From assembly GCA_903884065.1 (NCBI GenBank), contig CAISDL010000044.1, positions 1 to 33,595 of the forward strand: DNA of 33,595 nt, read 5' to 3'. The position numbers and the translations under genes are program-made. The notes under the pieces were generated by a model. That model did no database searches. It saw nothing but the letters and a program-made list of their open reading frames with translations, and was not told the origin of the DNA. The first letter of the stretch is position 1, and every line of letters begins with the position of its first letter. Of this stretch, positions 6,809 through 15,831 are shown piece by piece. The DNA is from an uncultured Actinomycetes bacterium (lineage in GTDB: Bacteria; Actinomycetota; Actinomycetes; Mycobacteriales; Mycobacteriaceae).

Positions 6809-7948
6809 CTACAGCCCCAGCGTCTTGGCGATGATGTCTCGCTGGATTTCGCTGCTGCCGCCGGCAATGGTGCCGACCACGGCGGCACGGAACTGCTCCT
6901 CCATGCCCCCCTCTGTGGCGTAACCCATTCCTCCCATCATCTGAATACCTTCCAGCGCAGCATGTTTCGCAAGTTCGGTGGCCTTGAGCTTGACCATGGA
7001 CGCCTCCCGCGGCATCAGCGTGCCGGGGTTCTCGTCGACGCGCTGGGCAACGTCGTGCACCAGGAGTCTGGTGCACTCGACCTCGGTCGCCAGTTCGGCG
7101 AGCCGGTGCGACAGCGCCTGGAAGCTGCCGACCGGGCGGCCGAACTGGTGGCGGGTCTTGACGTAATCGACGGTGTCGTCGAACGCTCGGCGGGCCTGCC
7201 CGAGCGCGAGGGCACCGACGATGACGCGCTCGGTGTTCAAACCTGCGATCAGCTGCAACCAACCTTGATCCTCGACCCCGACCAACCGCTCCGCCCCGAC
7301 TTCGCAGTCGGTGAAGAACACTTCGTTGACCTCCGCACCCATGGTCGCGATCGGGCGGATCTCCACCCCCGGCGCCGAGGTGGGTACCGACAGCATCGAC
7401 ATGCCCTGGTGCTTGTCGCCGGTGTCGGAGGTTCGCGCCACCAGCAGGATGTGATCGGAATAGTGGGCGTTGGAGATCCACATCTTCTGACCGTTGAGCC
7501 GGTAACCGCCGTCGACCTTCTCTGCCTTGCACCGCAGCGAGGCGACATCGGATCCCGAACCCGGCTCGGACATGGCGATCGCGGTAGCGCCGCCGGCGAC
7601 GACGTTGCCGAGAATCTCCTTCTTGAGGTCCTCGGACCCGAAGTTCATATAGATGTGCGACACGATCAGCGTGACGGCGAAGCTGCCCACCGGAATCTGG
7701 TTGTAGGCCAACTCCTCGACCAACAGGCAGGCGTCGAACAGTCCCCCGCCGGCGCCGCCGTACTGCTCGGGGATGGACAGGCCGAGGAATCCCAAGTCCG
7801 CGAGTTTCCGGGAGATCGCGGCATTATGGTGCGTCGTGCCGCCGTTGGTGAGCGCCAGGCGCTTCTCCCGGGTTCCGCACTCCCTGGCACCGAACTCCCG
7901 GATGGTGGCGACCATGCTCGTCTGTTCATCGGTCAACTGATGACTCAC
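6809..7948 (-). CDS. Acyl-CoA dehydrogenase (FadE type)
   Basis: A 379-residue flavoprotein of usual family length that would introduce the alpha-beta double bond in an acyl-CoA using FAD. Visible signatures are the FAD/substrate segment AIAMSEPGSGSDVASL, the WISNAH motif, the RHQFGRPVGSFQ region and the C-terminal MMGGMGYATEGG...GGSSEIQRDIIAKTLGL. The position that holds the catalytic Glu in medium- and short-chain enzymes (just before G-T/S-S-E-I) is Gly here. A Glu in NTERVIV (about residue 240) aligns with the alternative catalytic base of isovaleryl-CoA dehydrogenase, suggesting a branched or unusual acyl substrate. The GTG start at 7948 has GAGGAG about six bases upstream; the frame continues upstream but without homology. 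It follows the LLM oxidoreductase gene by 28 bp, probably one transcript. Confidence 0.92.
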   Translation of the reverse strand: MSHQLTDEQTSMVATIREFGARECGTREKRLALTNGGTTHHNAAISRKLADLGFLGLSIPEQYGGAGGGLFDACLLVEELAYNQIPVGSFAVTLIVSHIYMNFGSEDLKKEILGNVVAGGATAIAMSEPGSGSDVASLRCKAEKVDGGYRLNGQKMWISNAHYSDHILLVARTSDTGDKHQGMSMLSVPTSAPGVEIRPIATMGAEVNEVFFTDCEVGAERLVGVEDQGWLQLIAGLNTERVIVGALALGQARRAFDDTVDYVKTRHQFGRPVGSFQALSHRLAELATEVECTRLLVHDVAQRVDENPGTLMPREASMVKLKATELAKHAALEGIQMMGGMGYATEGGMEEQFRAAVVGTIAGGSSEIQRDIIAKTLGL

Positions 7949-7976
7949 GGCGCACTCCTCATCGTCTGCCGCGACA

Positions 7977-8870
7977 CTACCCGCCGCCCAGCCTGTCGGC
8001 GATATCTCGCAGTGCCGCAAGCTGTTCGGCGTAATGTCCGGCCGAATGAGCAGCCACCGAACACGTCACCGCCGTCGCCCCGGCGTCACGCAACCGCTCC
8101 AGGCGGGTCGCAGTGCCACCCGGATCGGCCATCGGGTCCACGGCCCGTCCGGTCGGCAGCACCACCTCGAAGCCGGTGGGCACCTCGACACGACTCAACA
8201 TCCCGGACAGTTCAGCCGCACTCAGCCCGAACGGCATCCACCCATCGGCCAGCCGCACCGCCCGCCGCAACGACCGCAGCGTCCGCCCGCCGACCCAGAT
8301 CGGCACATGCGACTGCACCGCGCACGGGTCGACCACCAGACCGTCGTACTGATAGAACCGCCCGTGATAGGACGGGCGCGTGGTGGACAGCGAGGCGCGC
8401 AGCGCGGCGAGTGCATCCTCGGCCCGCTCGCCGCGGTCATCGAAGTCCGCGCCCAGTAGGGCGAATTCCTCAGCGAGTGAACCGACGCCGACTCCCAGCA
8501 CCAACCTGCCCCCGCTGAGCCTGTCGAGCGTCCCGAATCGTTTCGCGATCTCCAGGGGATGGTGATAACCCAGGACGATGACCGACGTTGCCAGCCGGAT
8601 GCGCCGGGTGTGGGCAGCCAGAAAGCCCAGCGTGGACAGCGGATCCCAGTAGGTCAGTCCGCGGCCGTGCGCGGCATCCTCCGGAACGGCGACGTGCTCG
8701 GCGCAGGTCAGATGGTCGTAGCCCAGTTCGTCGGCGATCCGGGCGATTCCGGCCAGATCGTCGACGCCTGCCTCCTGCTCCCACTCCGAGGCGATCCCGG
8801 GTAGTTGCATGACTACGGGCGTCGAGAGACCAACGTGCACAGTTGAAGGTTCTACCGTGCGAGGGCTCAC
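7977..8870 (-). CDS. LLM-class (luciferase-like, probably F420-dependent) oxidoreductase
   Basis: A 297-residue TIM-barrel protein. Family signatures are GYDHLTCAEHV at the end of the second strand, DPLSTLGFLAAHTRRIRLATSVIVLGYHHP, KRFGTLDRLSGGRLVLGVGVG and VPIWVGGRTLRSLRRAVRLADGWMP. In mycobacteria this family normally uses coenzyme F420 rather than FMN; that is inference from the organism. The GTG start at 8870 has only a weak purine-rich GCGGGG upstream; a second GTG ten codons in is possible. The substrate is unknown. Its position directly upstream of the acyl-CoA dehydrogenase on the same strand suggests a joint role in acyl or lipid catabolism. Confidence 0.88.
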   Translation of the reverse strand: MSPRTVEPSTVHVGLSTPVVMQLPGIASEWEQEAGVDDLAGIARIADELGYDHLTCAEHVAVPEDAAHGRGLTYWDPLSTLGFLAAHTRRIRLATSVIVLGYHHPLEIAKRFGTLDRLSGGRLVLGVGVGSLAEEFALLGADFDDRGERAEDALAALRASLSTTRPSYHGRFYQYDGLVVDPCAVQSHVPIWVGGRTLRSLRRAVRLADGWMPFGLSAAELSGMLSRVEVPTGFEVVLPTGRAVDPMADPGGTATRLERLRDAGATAVTCSVAAHSAGHYAEQLAALRDIADRLGGG

Positions 8871-8997
8871 CCCCGCACCCGGGTCGTAGGGTTCATGATG
8901 TGCGGGCCGAACGGATCATCGGGGACTTCCCGGTGGCGATCGCGGCTGCTGTGAGCGGCGCTGGACACCCGCTGAGCGCCGAAGCGGAGGCAGTGAC

Positions 8998-10290
8998 GTG
9001 GCCGTCGTCGCGCTGACGGTCTTCGTCGTCGCCTACCTGCTGATCGCAACCGAACGGGTCGACAAGGTCAAGGCTGCGCTGGGCGGGGCCGCGGTGATCG
9101 TCGCCACCGGGATCTCCGGCGCGGAGGACGTGTTCTACTCCACCGCGACGGGCGTCGACTGGAACGTGATCTTCCTGCTGCTCGGCATGATGGTGATTGT
9201 CGGTGTGCTCCGGCAGACCGGCGTGTTCGAGTTCACCGCCGTCTGGGCTGCCAAGCGCGCCAGGGGTTCCGCCCTTCGGGTGATGATTCTGCTGGTGTTG
9301 ATCACCGCCGTGGCTTCAGCGTTACTCGACAATGTGACCACCGTTCTGCTGATCGCGCCGGTGACCCTGATCGTCTGCGAACGACTCGGGGTCAATCCGG
9401 TCCCGTTCCTGATCGCCGAGGTCTTCGCCTCCAACATCGGCGGAGCTGCGACCCTGGTCGGAGACCCACCGAACATCATCATCGCCAGTCGAGCGGGCCT
9501 GTCCTTCAACGACTTCCTGGTCCACATGGCGCCGCTGGTCCTCATCGTCGTGGGGGCTCTCATCGCGCTGTTGCCGGTGATGTTTCGTGGCTCGTTCGCG
9601 GTGAGCCCCGACCGGGTGGCCGAGATCATGTCGATGGACGAGCACGAGGCAATCCGCGATGTGCGACTGCTCATCAAGTGCGCGATCGTGCTGACGGCCG
9701 TCTTTGCCGGCTTCATCGCCCACTCGGTGATCCACATCGAGCCCGCACTGGTGGCACTGCTCGGCGCGGGGACGCTAATCGTGATCGCCGGAGTCGATCG
9801 GGAGCACTATCTCGACAGCGTGGAGTGGGAGACCCTGCTTTTCTTCGCCGGACTGTTCATACTCGTCGGCGCACTGGTCAAGACCGGGGTGATCGCCCAA
9901 CTGTCCCACTTCGCCGGCACGGCGACCGGCGGCAACCCCCTGCTGGCGGCGATGGCGATCCTGGTGGTCTCGGCGGTGCTTTCCGGCGTCATCGACAACA
10001 TCCCCTACGTCGCCACCATGAGCCCGGTGGTCGCCGACCTTGTGACCACGGTGTCCAATCCCGTTCAGGGCCAGGCACTGTGGTGGTCGCTGGCGGCCGG
10101 CGCCGATTTCGGCGGCAACCTGACCGCGGTGGGGGCAAGCGCCAACGTGGTCATGCTCGGCATCGCCGCGCGTGAGGGCTACCCGATCAGCTTCTGGGAG
10201 TTCAGCCGCAAGGGCGCGGCCGTCACCGCGCTGAGCATCGGGATCGCCGCACCGTATGTGTGGCTGCGCTATTTCGCCTTCGCCGCGTGA
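8998..10290 (+). CDS. ArsB/NhaD-family (ion transporter superfamily) permease
   Basis: A 430-residue protein with about eleven to twelve membrane helices arranged as two inverted halves. Each half carries a signature: [13 protein letters not shown] and [15 protein letters not shown] in the first, [13 protein letters not shown] and [17 protein letters not shown] in the second. The closest proteins I recall are the M. tuberculosis Rv2684/Rv2685 pair, annotated as arsenite permeases, which match almost throughout. The same superfamily includes Na+/H+ antiporters and the melanosomal P protein, so arsenite efflux should not be assumed; no ars regulator or reductase is nearby. The GTG start at 8998 is supported by GGAGG (8986-8990). 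It is divergent from the LLM gene and convergent with the next gene, with 10 bp between stops. Confidence 0.88.
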   Translation: MAVVALTVFVVAYLLIATERVDKVKAALGGAAVIVATGISGAEDVFYSTATGVDWNVIFLLLGMMVIVGVLRQTGVFEFTAVWAAKRARGSALRVMILLVLITAVASALLDNVTTVLLIAPVTLIVCERLGVNPVPFLIAEVFASNIGGAATLVGDPPNIIIASRAGLSFNDFLVHMAPLVLIVVGALIALLPVMFRGSFAVSPDRVAEIMSMDEHEAIRDVRLLIKCAIVLTAVFAGFIAHSVIHIEPALVALLGAGTLIVIAGVDREHYLDSVEWETLLFFAGLFILVGALVKTGVIAQLSHFAGTATGGNPLLAAMAILVVSAVLSGVIDNIPYVATMSPVVADLVTTVSNPVQGQALWWSLAAGADFGGNLTAVGASANVVMLGIAAREGYPISFWEFSRKGAAVTALSIGIAAPYVWLRYFAFAA

Positions 10291-10300
10291 GACTCGTCTT

Positions 10301-10885
10301 CTAGAGTCCGTCCGGCCGATCGGACATCCAGGTTCCGAACCGCGCGGCGAGGCGATCGCGGTCCGCGACCGACGGCGCGATGACGTCCATGCCGCCGTCA
10401 TAGGGATGGAACAGCCAGGTCAGGGACGTGTCGGTGACGACCACCTCCGGCGCGCGGTCGTCGGCGACGTAGCGCAGCAGATCGTCAAGATCTCCCGGGG
10501 TGAAGTGGCGGCGGCTGACGTACAGGTCGTAGGCCACCTCGGGGTCGTCGGGGTCGACCGCGTGCATCCACGGCACGGCCTCGGGGTGAAGCCCGACGTG
10601 AATCGGCTCCGATCCCGCGGCCAGATCACCCGCACCGTACTCCAGGGTAATCAGATAGATTGCCGCGCAGCCGGATTCGCCAAACACTGCAGCCAGCACG
10701 GCGTTATAGCGCCTCAGTACTTCGCCGTAGTCCGCGGCGCCGGCGGGACAACGCCGACCGAGTGGCAAGTAGTGGAAACGGACCCAGCGATCGTGCAGGC
10801 GATGCCGGAACAGATGCGCGATCGGAGGGCACTCGGGCCACGACCGGCCCCAGTGGCGGGTCAACTCCCCGTTCTCCACGCTCAC
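10301..10885 (-). CDS. Uncharacterised protein (possibly DUF3885-like)
   Basis: A 194-residue soluble protein with no signal peptide or membrane segment. It begins with RHWGRSWPECPPIAHLFRH, followed by an RWVRFHYLPLGRRCP block, a YNAVLAAVFG helix, an AIYLITLEYG strand and a C-terminal VVVTDTSLTWLFHPYDGGMDVIAP strand pair. The pattern reminds me of DUF3885 proteins, but I am not sure. The GTG start at 10885 follows immediately after the stop codon of the upstream MHS transporter gene, so the two are probably co-transcribed and co-translated. A second GTG two codons in is equally possible. Its role next to a transporter is unknown. Confidence 0.65.
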   Translation of the reverse strand: MSVENGELTRHWGRSWPECPPIAHLFRHRLHDRWVRFHYLPLGRRCPAGAADYGEVLRRYNAVLAAVFGESGCAAIYLITLEYGAGDLAAGSEPIHVGLHPEAVPWMHAVDPDDPEVAYDLYVSRRHFTPGDLDDLLRYVADDRAPEVVVTDTSLTWLFHPYDGGMDVIAPSVADRDRLAARFGTWMSDRPDGL

Positions 10886-12238
10886 CTATCCACGCTCATC
10901 CGTCGCAGGATGCCCGCCGACCTCCTCGTCGCGCAATATCAGCACACTGACCAGACTCAGCAGCGAGAAGCCGACCATCACCGCGCCGACGGCACCGCCG
11001 CCGTGGACCATCAGCAGCGGTGAGATCACCGGGGGCACCGCCCCGCCCAGGATGGCGCCGAGGTTGTTGGCCATGGCGGCGCCGGTGTAGCGGTTGCGCA
11101 CCGCGAAGACCGTCGGTATCAGTGCCGTCAGCGGCGACATCACCACGCCGACGATCGCATACGTCACCATGACAGCGGCGATGAAGAACGTCCGGTCACC
11201 GGTCTGGATCAACGGCAGGATCGCCAGCGACCACGGCGCCGCGACCCCGTAGCCGACAACGGCCATCCGGCGACATCCGTAGCTGTCGACGAGCAAGCCT
11301 GACGCGGCGATCCCGGCCATCAGGCACAGGCCTCCCACCGCGCTGGTCGCGAAGATGGCCGACTTGGAGAAGTGCAGGTCAGCGTGGGCGTAGCCGGTCA
11401 GAAAGGTGCTGGCCTGATAAAGCAGCATGACGGCGCCGGCCACCGCCCCGGCGGCCAGCAGCAACTGCGGGGTTTCCCGGCGAAGCAGGTCGGCGATCGG
11501 CAGGCCGGCCCGGTCGGGAGCGGACGAGAATTCCGCCGTCTCCTCGAGATTGCGCCGGACATAGAACCCCACGGCGATCAGGACAGCGCTCATCAGGAAC
11601 GGGACCCGCCATCCCCAGCCGAGGAACGTCGAGTTCGGACCCCCGAAAGCGCTGTCCGACGACAGGAATACCAGGTTCGCGAGCACCACCGCGGTACCGA
11701 TGCCCAGTTGCATGACCATGCAGCAGCGGCCGCGCATCTGGCGCGGCGCGTTCTCCACGCACAGCAGCGCGGCCCCGGCCCACTCTCCGCCCACCGCGAA
11801 GCCCTGCACCAGTCGCAGAGCGACCAGGATGAACGGCGCCGCGACACCGATGGTGGCGGTCGACGGCAGCAACCCGACCGCCACGGTCGAGAAGCCCATC
11901 AGCAGCAGCGTCGCCATCAGCGTCCGCTTGCGGCCGATGCGGTCACCGAAGTGCCCGAACACGACCGCCCCGAACGGGCGTGCGATGAACGCCGTCGCGA
12001 AACTCCCCAGCGATGCCACCGCCGCCATCGTCGGACTCAGATCGGGAAAGAACACCGTGGGAAACACCAGCGCCGCCGCGGTGGCGTAGATGAAGAAGTC
12101 GTAGAACTCCACCGCCGACCCGATGTAACTGGCCGCGACGGCGCGTCGCAGCGCCGGACGCAAGGCTTCTCGCCGTGAGGGCCGCGGTGTCGCCCCACCT
12201 GGGATTTCCAGCTCCGAACGGGCAAGCACTGTGGTCAT
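10886..12238 (-). CDS. MFS transporter, metabolite:H+ symporter (MHS) family
   Basis: A 450-residue permease with twelve predicted membrane helices. The MHS subfamily is indicated by [16 protein letters not shown] in helix 1, the [22 protein letters not shown] loop between helices 2 and 3 (MFS motif A), and [18 protein letters not shown] in helix 5. Family members carry small organic acids, betaine, dicarboxylates or aromatic acids with protons; the substrate here is unknown. The start is taken at ATG 12238 (MTTVLARSE); an ATG 13 codons upstream at 12277 is possible and would put the start almost next to the operator-like array. It is divergent from the membrane sedolisin gene and is followed directly by an uncharacterised gene. 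Confidence 0.9.
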   Translation of the reverse strand: MTTVLARSELEIPGGATPRPSRREALRPALRRAVAASYIGSAVEFYDFFIYATAAALVFPTVFFPDLSPTMAAVASLGSFATAFIARPFGAVVFGHFGDRIGRKRTLMATLLLMGFSTVAVGLLPSTATIGVAAPFILVALRLVQGFAVGGEWAGAALLCVENAPRQMRGRCCMVMQLGIGTAVVLANLVFLSSDSAFGGPNSTFLGWGWRVPFLMSAVLIAVGFYVRRNLEETAEFSSAPDRAGLPIADLLRRETPQLLLAAGAVAGAVMLLYQASTFLTGYAHADLHFSKSAIFATSAVGGLCLMAGIAASGLLVDSYGCRRMAVVGYGVAAPWSLAILPLIQTGDRTFFIAAVMVTYAIVGVVMSPLTALIPTVFAVRNRYTGAAMANNLGAILGGAVPPVISPLLMVHGGGAVGAVMVGFSLLSLVSVLILRDEEVGGHPATDERG

Positions 12239-12280
12239 CCGCTCATGGTGCAACGCGCGGTGGCAGACCTGCGTCATACG

Positions 12281-12329
12281 ATTGGATCTTCTATTGGATG
12301 ACCTGGCGTCATCCGATCGGAGGTCCGAT
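12281..12329. promoter_or_regulatory. Symmetric four-half-site operator-like array
   Basis: Four copies of a heptamer with consensus ATYGGAY are arranged with perfect symmetry around position 12305. Two are in forward orientation at 12281-12287 and 12293-12299 (both ATTGGAT). Two are in reverse orientation at 12311-12317 (ATCCGAT) and 12323-12329 (GTCCGAT). Same-strand copies are 12 bp apart. The inner pair forms a 10-bp arm inverted repeat with one mismatch, ATTGGATGAC and GTCATCCGAT, around a 5-base spacer. The array fills the gap between the divergent MHS transporter and sedolisin genes. It overlaps the expected -35 position of the latter. Binding by two dimers or a tetrameric repressor is a reasonable inference; the regulator is not identified. 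Confidence 0.65.
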
Positions 12330-12338
12330 CCGGTGCGA

Positions 12339-12344
12339 TACAGT
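12339..12344 (+). promoter_or_regulatory. Candidate -10 element for the membrane sedolisin gene
   Basis: TACAGT fits TANNNT and ends ten bases before the ATG at 12355. The matching -35 position would fall inside the third half-site of the operator-like array, so bound protein would block the promoter. A transcript from here would have a leader of only a few bases, and GGGAG directly abuts the start codon. Confidence 0.35.
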
Positions 12345-12354
12345 CCGAAGGGAG

Positions 12355-15102
12355 ATGAGCGTCAGCGTCAACGATGCCCTGACAACGCGCATTTGCCCTA
12401 GTTGTCATTCGACTGTTCCGGCGGCGGCGTTTTGCAGCAACTGCGGCATACACCTCGACAAGCCCCCGACAAAGGGGCACGCCGGCTTGCGGCCGAGGGT
12501 CTTCGCGGCCGCCCCCAATGAGCCGATCGCACTGCCTCTGGTGACCAGTTCGATTTTCCCGCAACTCACCGAATCGTCCCGGAAGCCGTTCCGCCACGCT
12601 CTTTTTCTGGTGCTGGCCGCATTGGTGGCTTTTTCGGCGCTTCGGCTTCTGGGGCCACTGGTCATCGTGATCGCGCTCGGTGTGCCCCTGCTGTTCGCCG
12701 TTTACCTGTGGCGGTCAGGGGTGTTCAAGGACAATCCGCATGCCGTGCTGGCCGCGGGATTGTTCGGCACCGCGCTCAGTGTCGCGTGGTGGCTGTGGAC
12801 CGGCAGTATCGTGGCCAGCGCCTACGGCGTGCCCCTGGCGACCGCATCCCAACTGGAGAGCGCGCTGAGCGTAGGCCTGACCATCACCCTGGCCGGGGCG
12901 GTGCTGATGATGCTGCCGGCCATCCTGGTTCGCCCGGCCCATCAAGGCACGCGCGAGTCGTTGGACGGTTTCGCCATCGGCGCGTGCGGGACACTGTGCT
13001 TCTCGGCCGCCGGAACGATCACCTGGCTGGGACCCCAGTTCACCGCGGGCCTGATCGACAACTATCGTCCGTCGCGGCTGTTCGAGGAAGCCTTCCTGTA
13101 CGGCATCGCCGACCCGTTGACCGCCACGGCCGTCGGCGGTCTCATCGGCCTGACCCTGTGGTTTCGTCCCGGCGGGCAGGCCGCGGGCAGAACTCGGGGC
13201 GCCCGCAAGGCGCTCATGGTCTACACCGCTGTCGCGGTCGCCATCTATTTCGCCGTGTATCTGGTCGACGCCGCGGATCTGCCCCGATTCGGCGAGATCG
13301 CGGTCAACGTCGTGCTGACGGCGGCCGCCATGGTGACGGTGCGCCTCGGCGTGCAGACGGCACTGCTGCACGAGGACCCCGATCCGAATATCGCCCGCAT
13401 GGTGGTGTGCAGCCACTGCAAGAAGCAGGTACCCGACATGCCGTTCTGTTCGGAGTGCGGGGCCGCCGCGCGGACGTCGTCACGCTCGGTCCGTGGAGCG
13501 CGCCACAAGCAGGTGATGACATTCGGTGCCGTGGCCCTGGCCGCCGTGCTGACACTGATCGTCGCCGACCATCCAGAACTGGCGTTGCGTGGCCGTGCTG
13601 TCGGCGGCGCCTACGCCCGGATGCTCGCCTCCTCAACCGACCTCGGCCCCGCGGACGGGAGTCGGGTCCGCATCACCGCGTCCTTGACGGCGGCGGCCCG
13701 ACCACTGCACCTCGATGCGTGGGCGCGCGCCCGCAATCTGTCGGTGCGCTGGCGCGACGGCGACGAATGGGCGGTCATCGAAGGCACGACGACGGCGGTC
13801 GCCACGGCATTCGGTGTTGCGGTGCGCAACTACCGCACGCGCCAGGGCCCCGAGCCCGGCCGGATCTACTATGCATCGCCCCAGCAACCCGCGATCCCCG
13901 ACAGCGCCCGCGGCGAGGTCTCCAGCCTCGGACGCATCCTCGGTTACCTGCCGTATCGGGAAAGCCGGCCGCCCACCCCGCCGAGGGACGTGCCGGACGG
14001 CGGCCTGCTGCCCAACCAGTTGGTCCGCGCCTACAACGCCACATCGCTGACGAAGGCCGGCCACACCGGCAAGGGCATCACCGTCGTCGTGTTCGCCTTC
14101 GACGGGTTCGATCAGCAGGACATGGACAGCTTCGCCGAGTGGTTCGACGTCCCCCCGTTCGCTCCGCAGGTGGTGGGCGGGATGCCGGCCCAGCGCAGCG
14201 GCGAGGCGACCATGGACCTGCAGATGATTCATGCGATCGCGCCGGACGCCAAACTGGTGCTCGTCAACGCTCGCCCGAGTGTCGAGGGCGACGGCGGCTT
14301 CGAAAAGCTGGCCCGACTCGCGGAATCGGTCGATCGCCAATTCCCCGGAGCCATTTGGAGTTTGTCGATCGGCTGGGGGTGCGACCATTTGTTCAATCCC
14401 GCGGACCTGGCGCCGATCCGCGCGGCGTTGGCCGCAGCGGTGCGCCACGGGACCACCGTGTTCGATGCCACCGGGGATCTGGCCGGCCTGGAGTGCAGGG
14501 GCGGACATTCCTGGTCGGATCCCCCGAGTCCCGACGACGTCGGGGTCGACGCGGTGGCGTCGATCCCGGAGGTGACGGCGGTGGGCGGCACCCGGATGTC
14601 GACGGACGCTGAGGGCAATTGGCTGGCCGAACAGTCGTGGTACGACGTGCCGTTGACCCAGGGCACGGCCGGCGGCGCGACGACGCTGTACGACAGACCT
14701 GCGTGGCAGACCGTCCCCGCCGATGCCGGCCCCCCGGACCGCAGACTCGTCCCCGACGTCGCGGCGGTGGGAGACCCGTTCACCGGCGTCAAGTTCGTCT
14801 TCAGACAGCAGGTTCTGACCGGCGGTGGGACATCGCAGTCGGCTCCGATCTGGGCCGGCCTCGCCGCCCTCATGAACGACAGGTTCACGGCCATCGGCGC
14901 CCCGCCCCTCGGCGATCTGAATCCCCTTCTCTATGAAGTGGCGAAGGGTTCGACAGCAGCCCCCAGCTTTCGCAGCATTCAACTCGGCGGAAACGCGATC
15001 ACCCCCGGCGGCCGACTCGGCTACGACATGGTGACCGGGTTGGGCAGTCCGAACATCGACAACCTGACCAAGAACATCCTGCTTGCCCGGGCGCGCCGAT
15101 GA
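12355..15102 (+). CDS. Multi-domain membrane protein: zinc ribbon, 8 helices, zinc ribbon, helix, sedolisin (S53) protease
   Basis: A 915-residue fusion. Residues 14-30 hold a zinc ribbon (Cys14, 17, 27, 30). About eight membrane helices span 80-340. A second zinc ribbon lies at 352-368 (Cys352, 355, 365, 368), and a ninth helix at about 387-404. Residues 430-530 resemble a pro-kumamolisin activation domain, and 550-915 form an S53 peptidase: Glu617 and Asp621 in the E-x-x-x-D motif, oxyanion Asp708 in TGDLAG, nucleophile Ser827 in GGTSQSAP and a C-terminal calcium-site motif ([11 protein letters not shown], Asp891). All catalytic residues are present. Even spacing of helices puts both ribbons in the cytoplasm and the protease outside. 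The frame is open upstream, but ATG 12355 is the first start after the operator array. Glu244-Glu245 in helix 6 recall intramembrane proteases such as PrsW, without further support. The next gene overlaps by ATGA. Confidence 0.88.
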   Translation: MSVSVNDALTTRICPSCHSTVPAAAFCSNCGIHLDKPPTKGHAGLRPRVFAAAPNEPIALPLVTSSIFPQLTESSRKPFRHALFLVLAALVAFSALRLLGPLVIVIALGVPLLFAVYLWRSGVFKDNPHAVLAAGLFGTALSVAWWLWTGSIVASAYGVPLATASQLESALSVGLTITLAGAVLMMLPAILVRPAHQGTRESLDGFAIGACGTLCFSAAGTITWLGPQFTAGLIDNYRPSRLFEEAFLYGIADPLTATAVGGLIGLTLWFRPGGQAAGRTRGARKALMVYTAVAVAIYFAVYLVDAADLPRFGEIAVNVVLTAAAMVTVRLGVQTALLHEDPDPNIARMVVCSHCKKQVPDMPFCSECGAAARTSSRSVRGARHKQVMTFGAVALAAVLTLIVADHPELALRGRAVGGAYARMLASSTDLGPADGSRVRITASLTAAARPLHLDAWARARNLSVRWRDGDEWAVIEGTTTAVATAFGVAVRNYRTRQGPEPGRIYYASPQQPAIPDSARGEVSSLGRILGYLPYRESRPPTPPRDVPDGGLLPNQLVRAYNATSLTKAGHTGKGITVVVFAFDGFDQQDMDSFAEWFDVPPFAPQVVGGMPAQRSGEATMDLQMIHAIAPDAKLVLVNARPSVEGDGGFEKLARLAESVDRQFPGAIWSLSIGWGCDHLFNPADLAPIRAALAAAVRHGTTVFDATGDLAGLECRGGHSWSDPPSPDDVGVDAVASIPEVTAVGGTRMSTDAEGNWLAEQSWYDVPLTQGTAGGATTLYDRPAWQTVPADAGPPDRRLVPDVAAVGDPFTGVKFVFRQQVLTGGGTSQSAPIWAGLAALMNDRFTAIGAPPLGDLNPLLYEVAKGSTAAPSFRSIQLGGNAITPGGRLGYDMVTGLGSPNIDNLTKNILLARARR

Positions 15103-15788
15103 CCCCGTCGACAGACGATCGCGTCAGCTGGTGGCGGCCCGGCGGTACCAGATATTTCGTCGTCTTGGGATTGTGGATCGTCGGTCTGCTCACCGCCATG
15201 CTGGTCATCACGGTCATTGACATCCGGGTTGTCGACACACCGGTGTACGTCTGTCCTCCCGACTGCGGGGGGCCGCCCACCGGGATTCCCGTGGCGACCA
15301 ATCCGCGCTACGAGTCCCCCGACGGCGCGTTCGCGGTCTCCTATCCAGCGCCCGGGGCGGCCTATACCGTCACGACCGAGGACAACGGAGTGACGGCGAG
15401 GTGGACTGCCGGCGACGGCGGAACAATCCGGCTGTTCGGCGTGCCGGCCGCTGGACGCGATGCCCGCCAAGTTGTCGAACAGGTCATCGCCGACACCTTC
15501 CCCGACGCCGTGGTGGCGTACGAATTGCCCAATGCCACAGTGGGTTACCACCCCGGCTACGGGGTGACCGCCGATTTCCTGCCGGAACGACGCGCCGACC
15601 CGGTGCGTCTCATCGTCATCGGGGCCGTCAAGAACGATCTCGCTCTGGTCGCGGTCGCCGATGGGCCGTTCATGCAGTTCGGTCCCGGCCGCGGCCCCGG
15701 AATGCCGTCCCCCGCCAACCTGCAGATCGCCCAGGACATGGGCAAATACGTCGACAGCTTCAGCTGGCGCGGAGACGCACCGCGGTAA
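15099..15788 (+). CDS. Membrane-anchored extracytoplasmic protein of unknown function, partner of the sedolisin gene
   Basis: A 229-residue protein with a short cytoplasmic N-terminus, one membrane helix (about 20-43) and an extracytoplasmic domain of about 180 residues. A CPPDC pair just after the helix could form a disulfide. The domain starts with [12 protein letters not shown], alternates short beta strands, and contains [23 protein letters not shown]; the pattern is reminiscent of compact exported alpha/beta domains but I do not recognise a family. The ATG at 15099 overlaps the TGA of the membrane protease gene (ATGA), so both should be made together, and both place a domain on the outer face. 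It may be a substrate, inhibitor or accessory subunit of the protease; this is inference from coupling only. Confidence 0.75.
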   Translation: MTPSTDDRVSWWRPGGTRYFVVLGLWIVGLLTAMLVITVIDIRVVDTPVYVCPPDCGGPPTGIPVATNPRYESPDGAFAVSYPAPGAAYTVTTEDNGVTARWTAGDGGTIRLFGVPAAGRDARQVVEQVIADTFPDAVVAYELPNATVGYHPGYGVTADFLPERRADPVRLIVIGAVKNDLALVAVADGPFMQFGPGRGPGMPSPANLQIAQDMGKYVDSFSWRGDAPR

Positions 15789-15831
15789 TAGCCACGTCCA
15801 TCGCCCTGTCGATCCGGTATGAAGAGTGCAT

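Noticed and set aside
6291..7532. Long minus-strand open frame (about 413 codons) across the secreted-protein and acyl-CoA dehydrogenase region
   Set aside because: Arginine-rich low-complexity translation that overlaps two supported genes in other frames and crosses a strong hairpin.
6962..8518. Long plus-strand open frame (about 518 codons) antisense to the LLM and acyl-CoA dehydrogenase genes
   Set aside because: It is a shadow of GC-rich codon bias: the protein is full of Arg/Asp/Gly/Val without domains, while the minus strand encodes two clear enzyme families.
8998..10290. Firm assignment as arsenite exporter ArsB
   Set aside because: No arsenate reductase or ArsR regulator is nearby and the superfamily includes other ion transporters, so only the family is given.
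12355..13400. Calling the first membrane module a PrsW-type intramembrane protease
   Set aside because: Only a Glu-Glu pair in helix 6 fits; the other conserved PrsW motifs were not found, so it is mentioned but not called.
12708..14612. Second long plus-strand frame (about 634 codons) inside the membrane sedolisin gene
   Set aside because: Strongly Arg/Gly biased with no domain; the other frame carries all catalytic and zinc-binding residues.
13633..14982. Long minus-strand frame (about 449 codons) opposite the sedolisin domain
   Set aside because: Antisense shadow without recognisable motifs.
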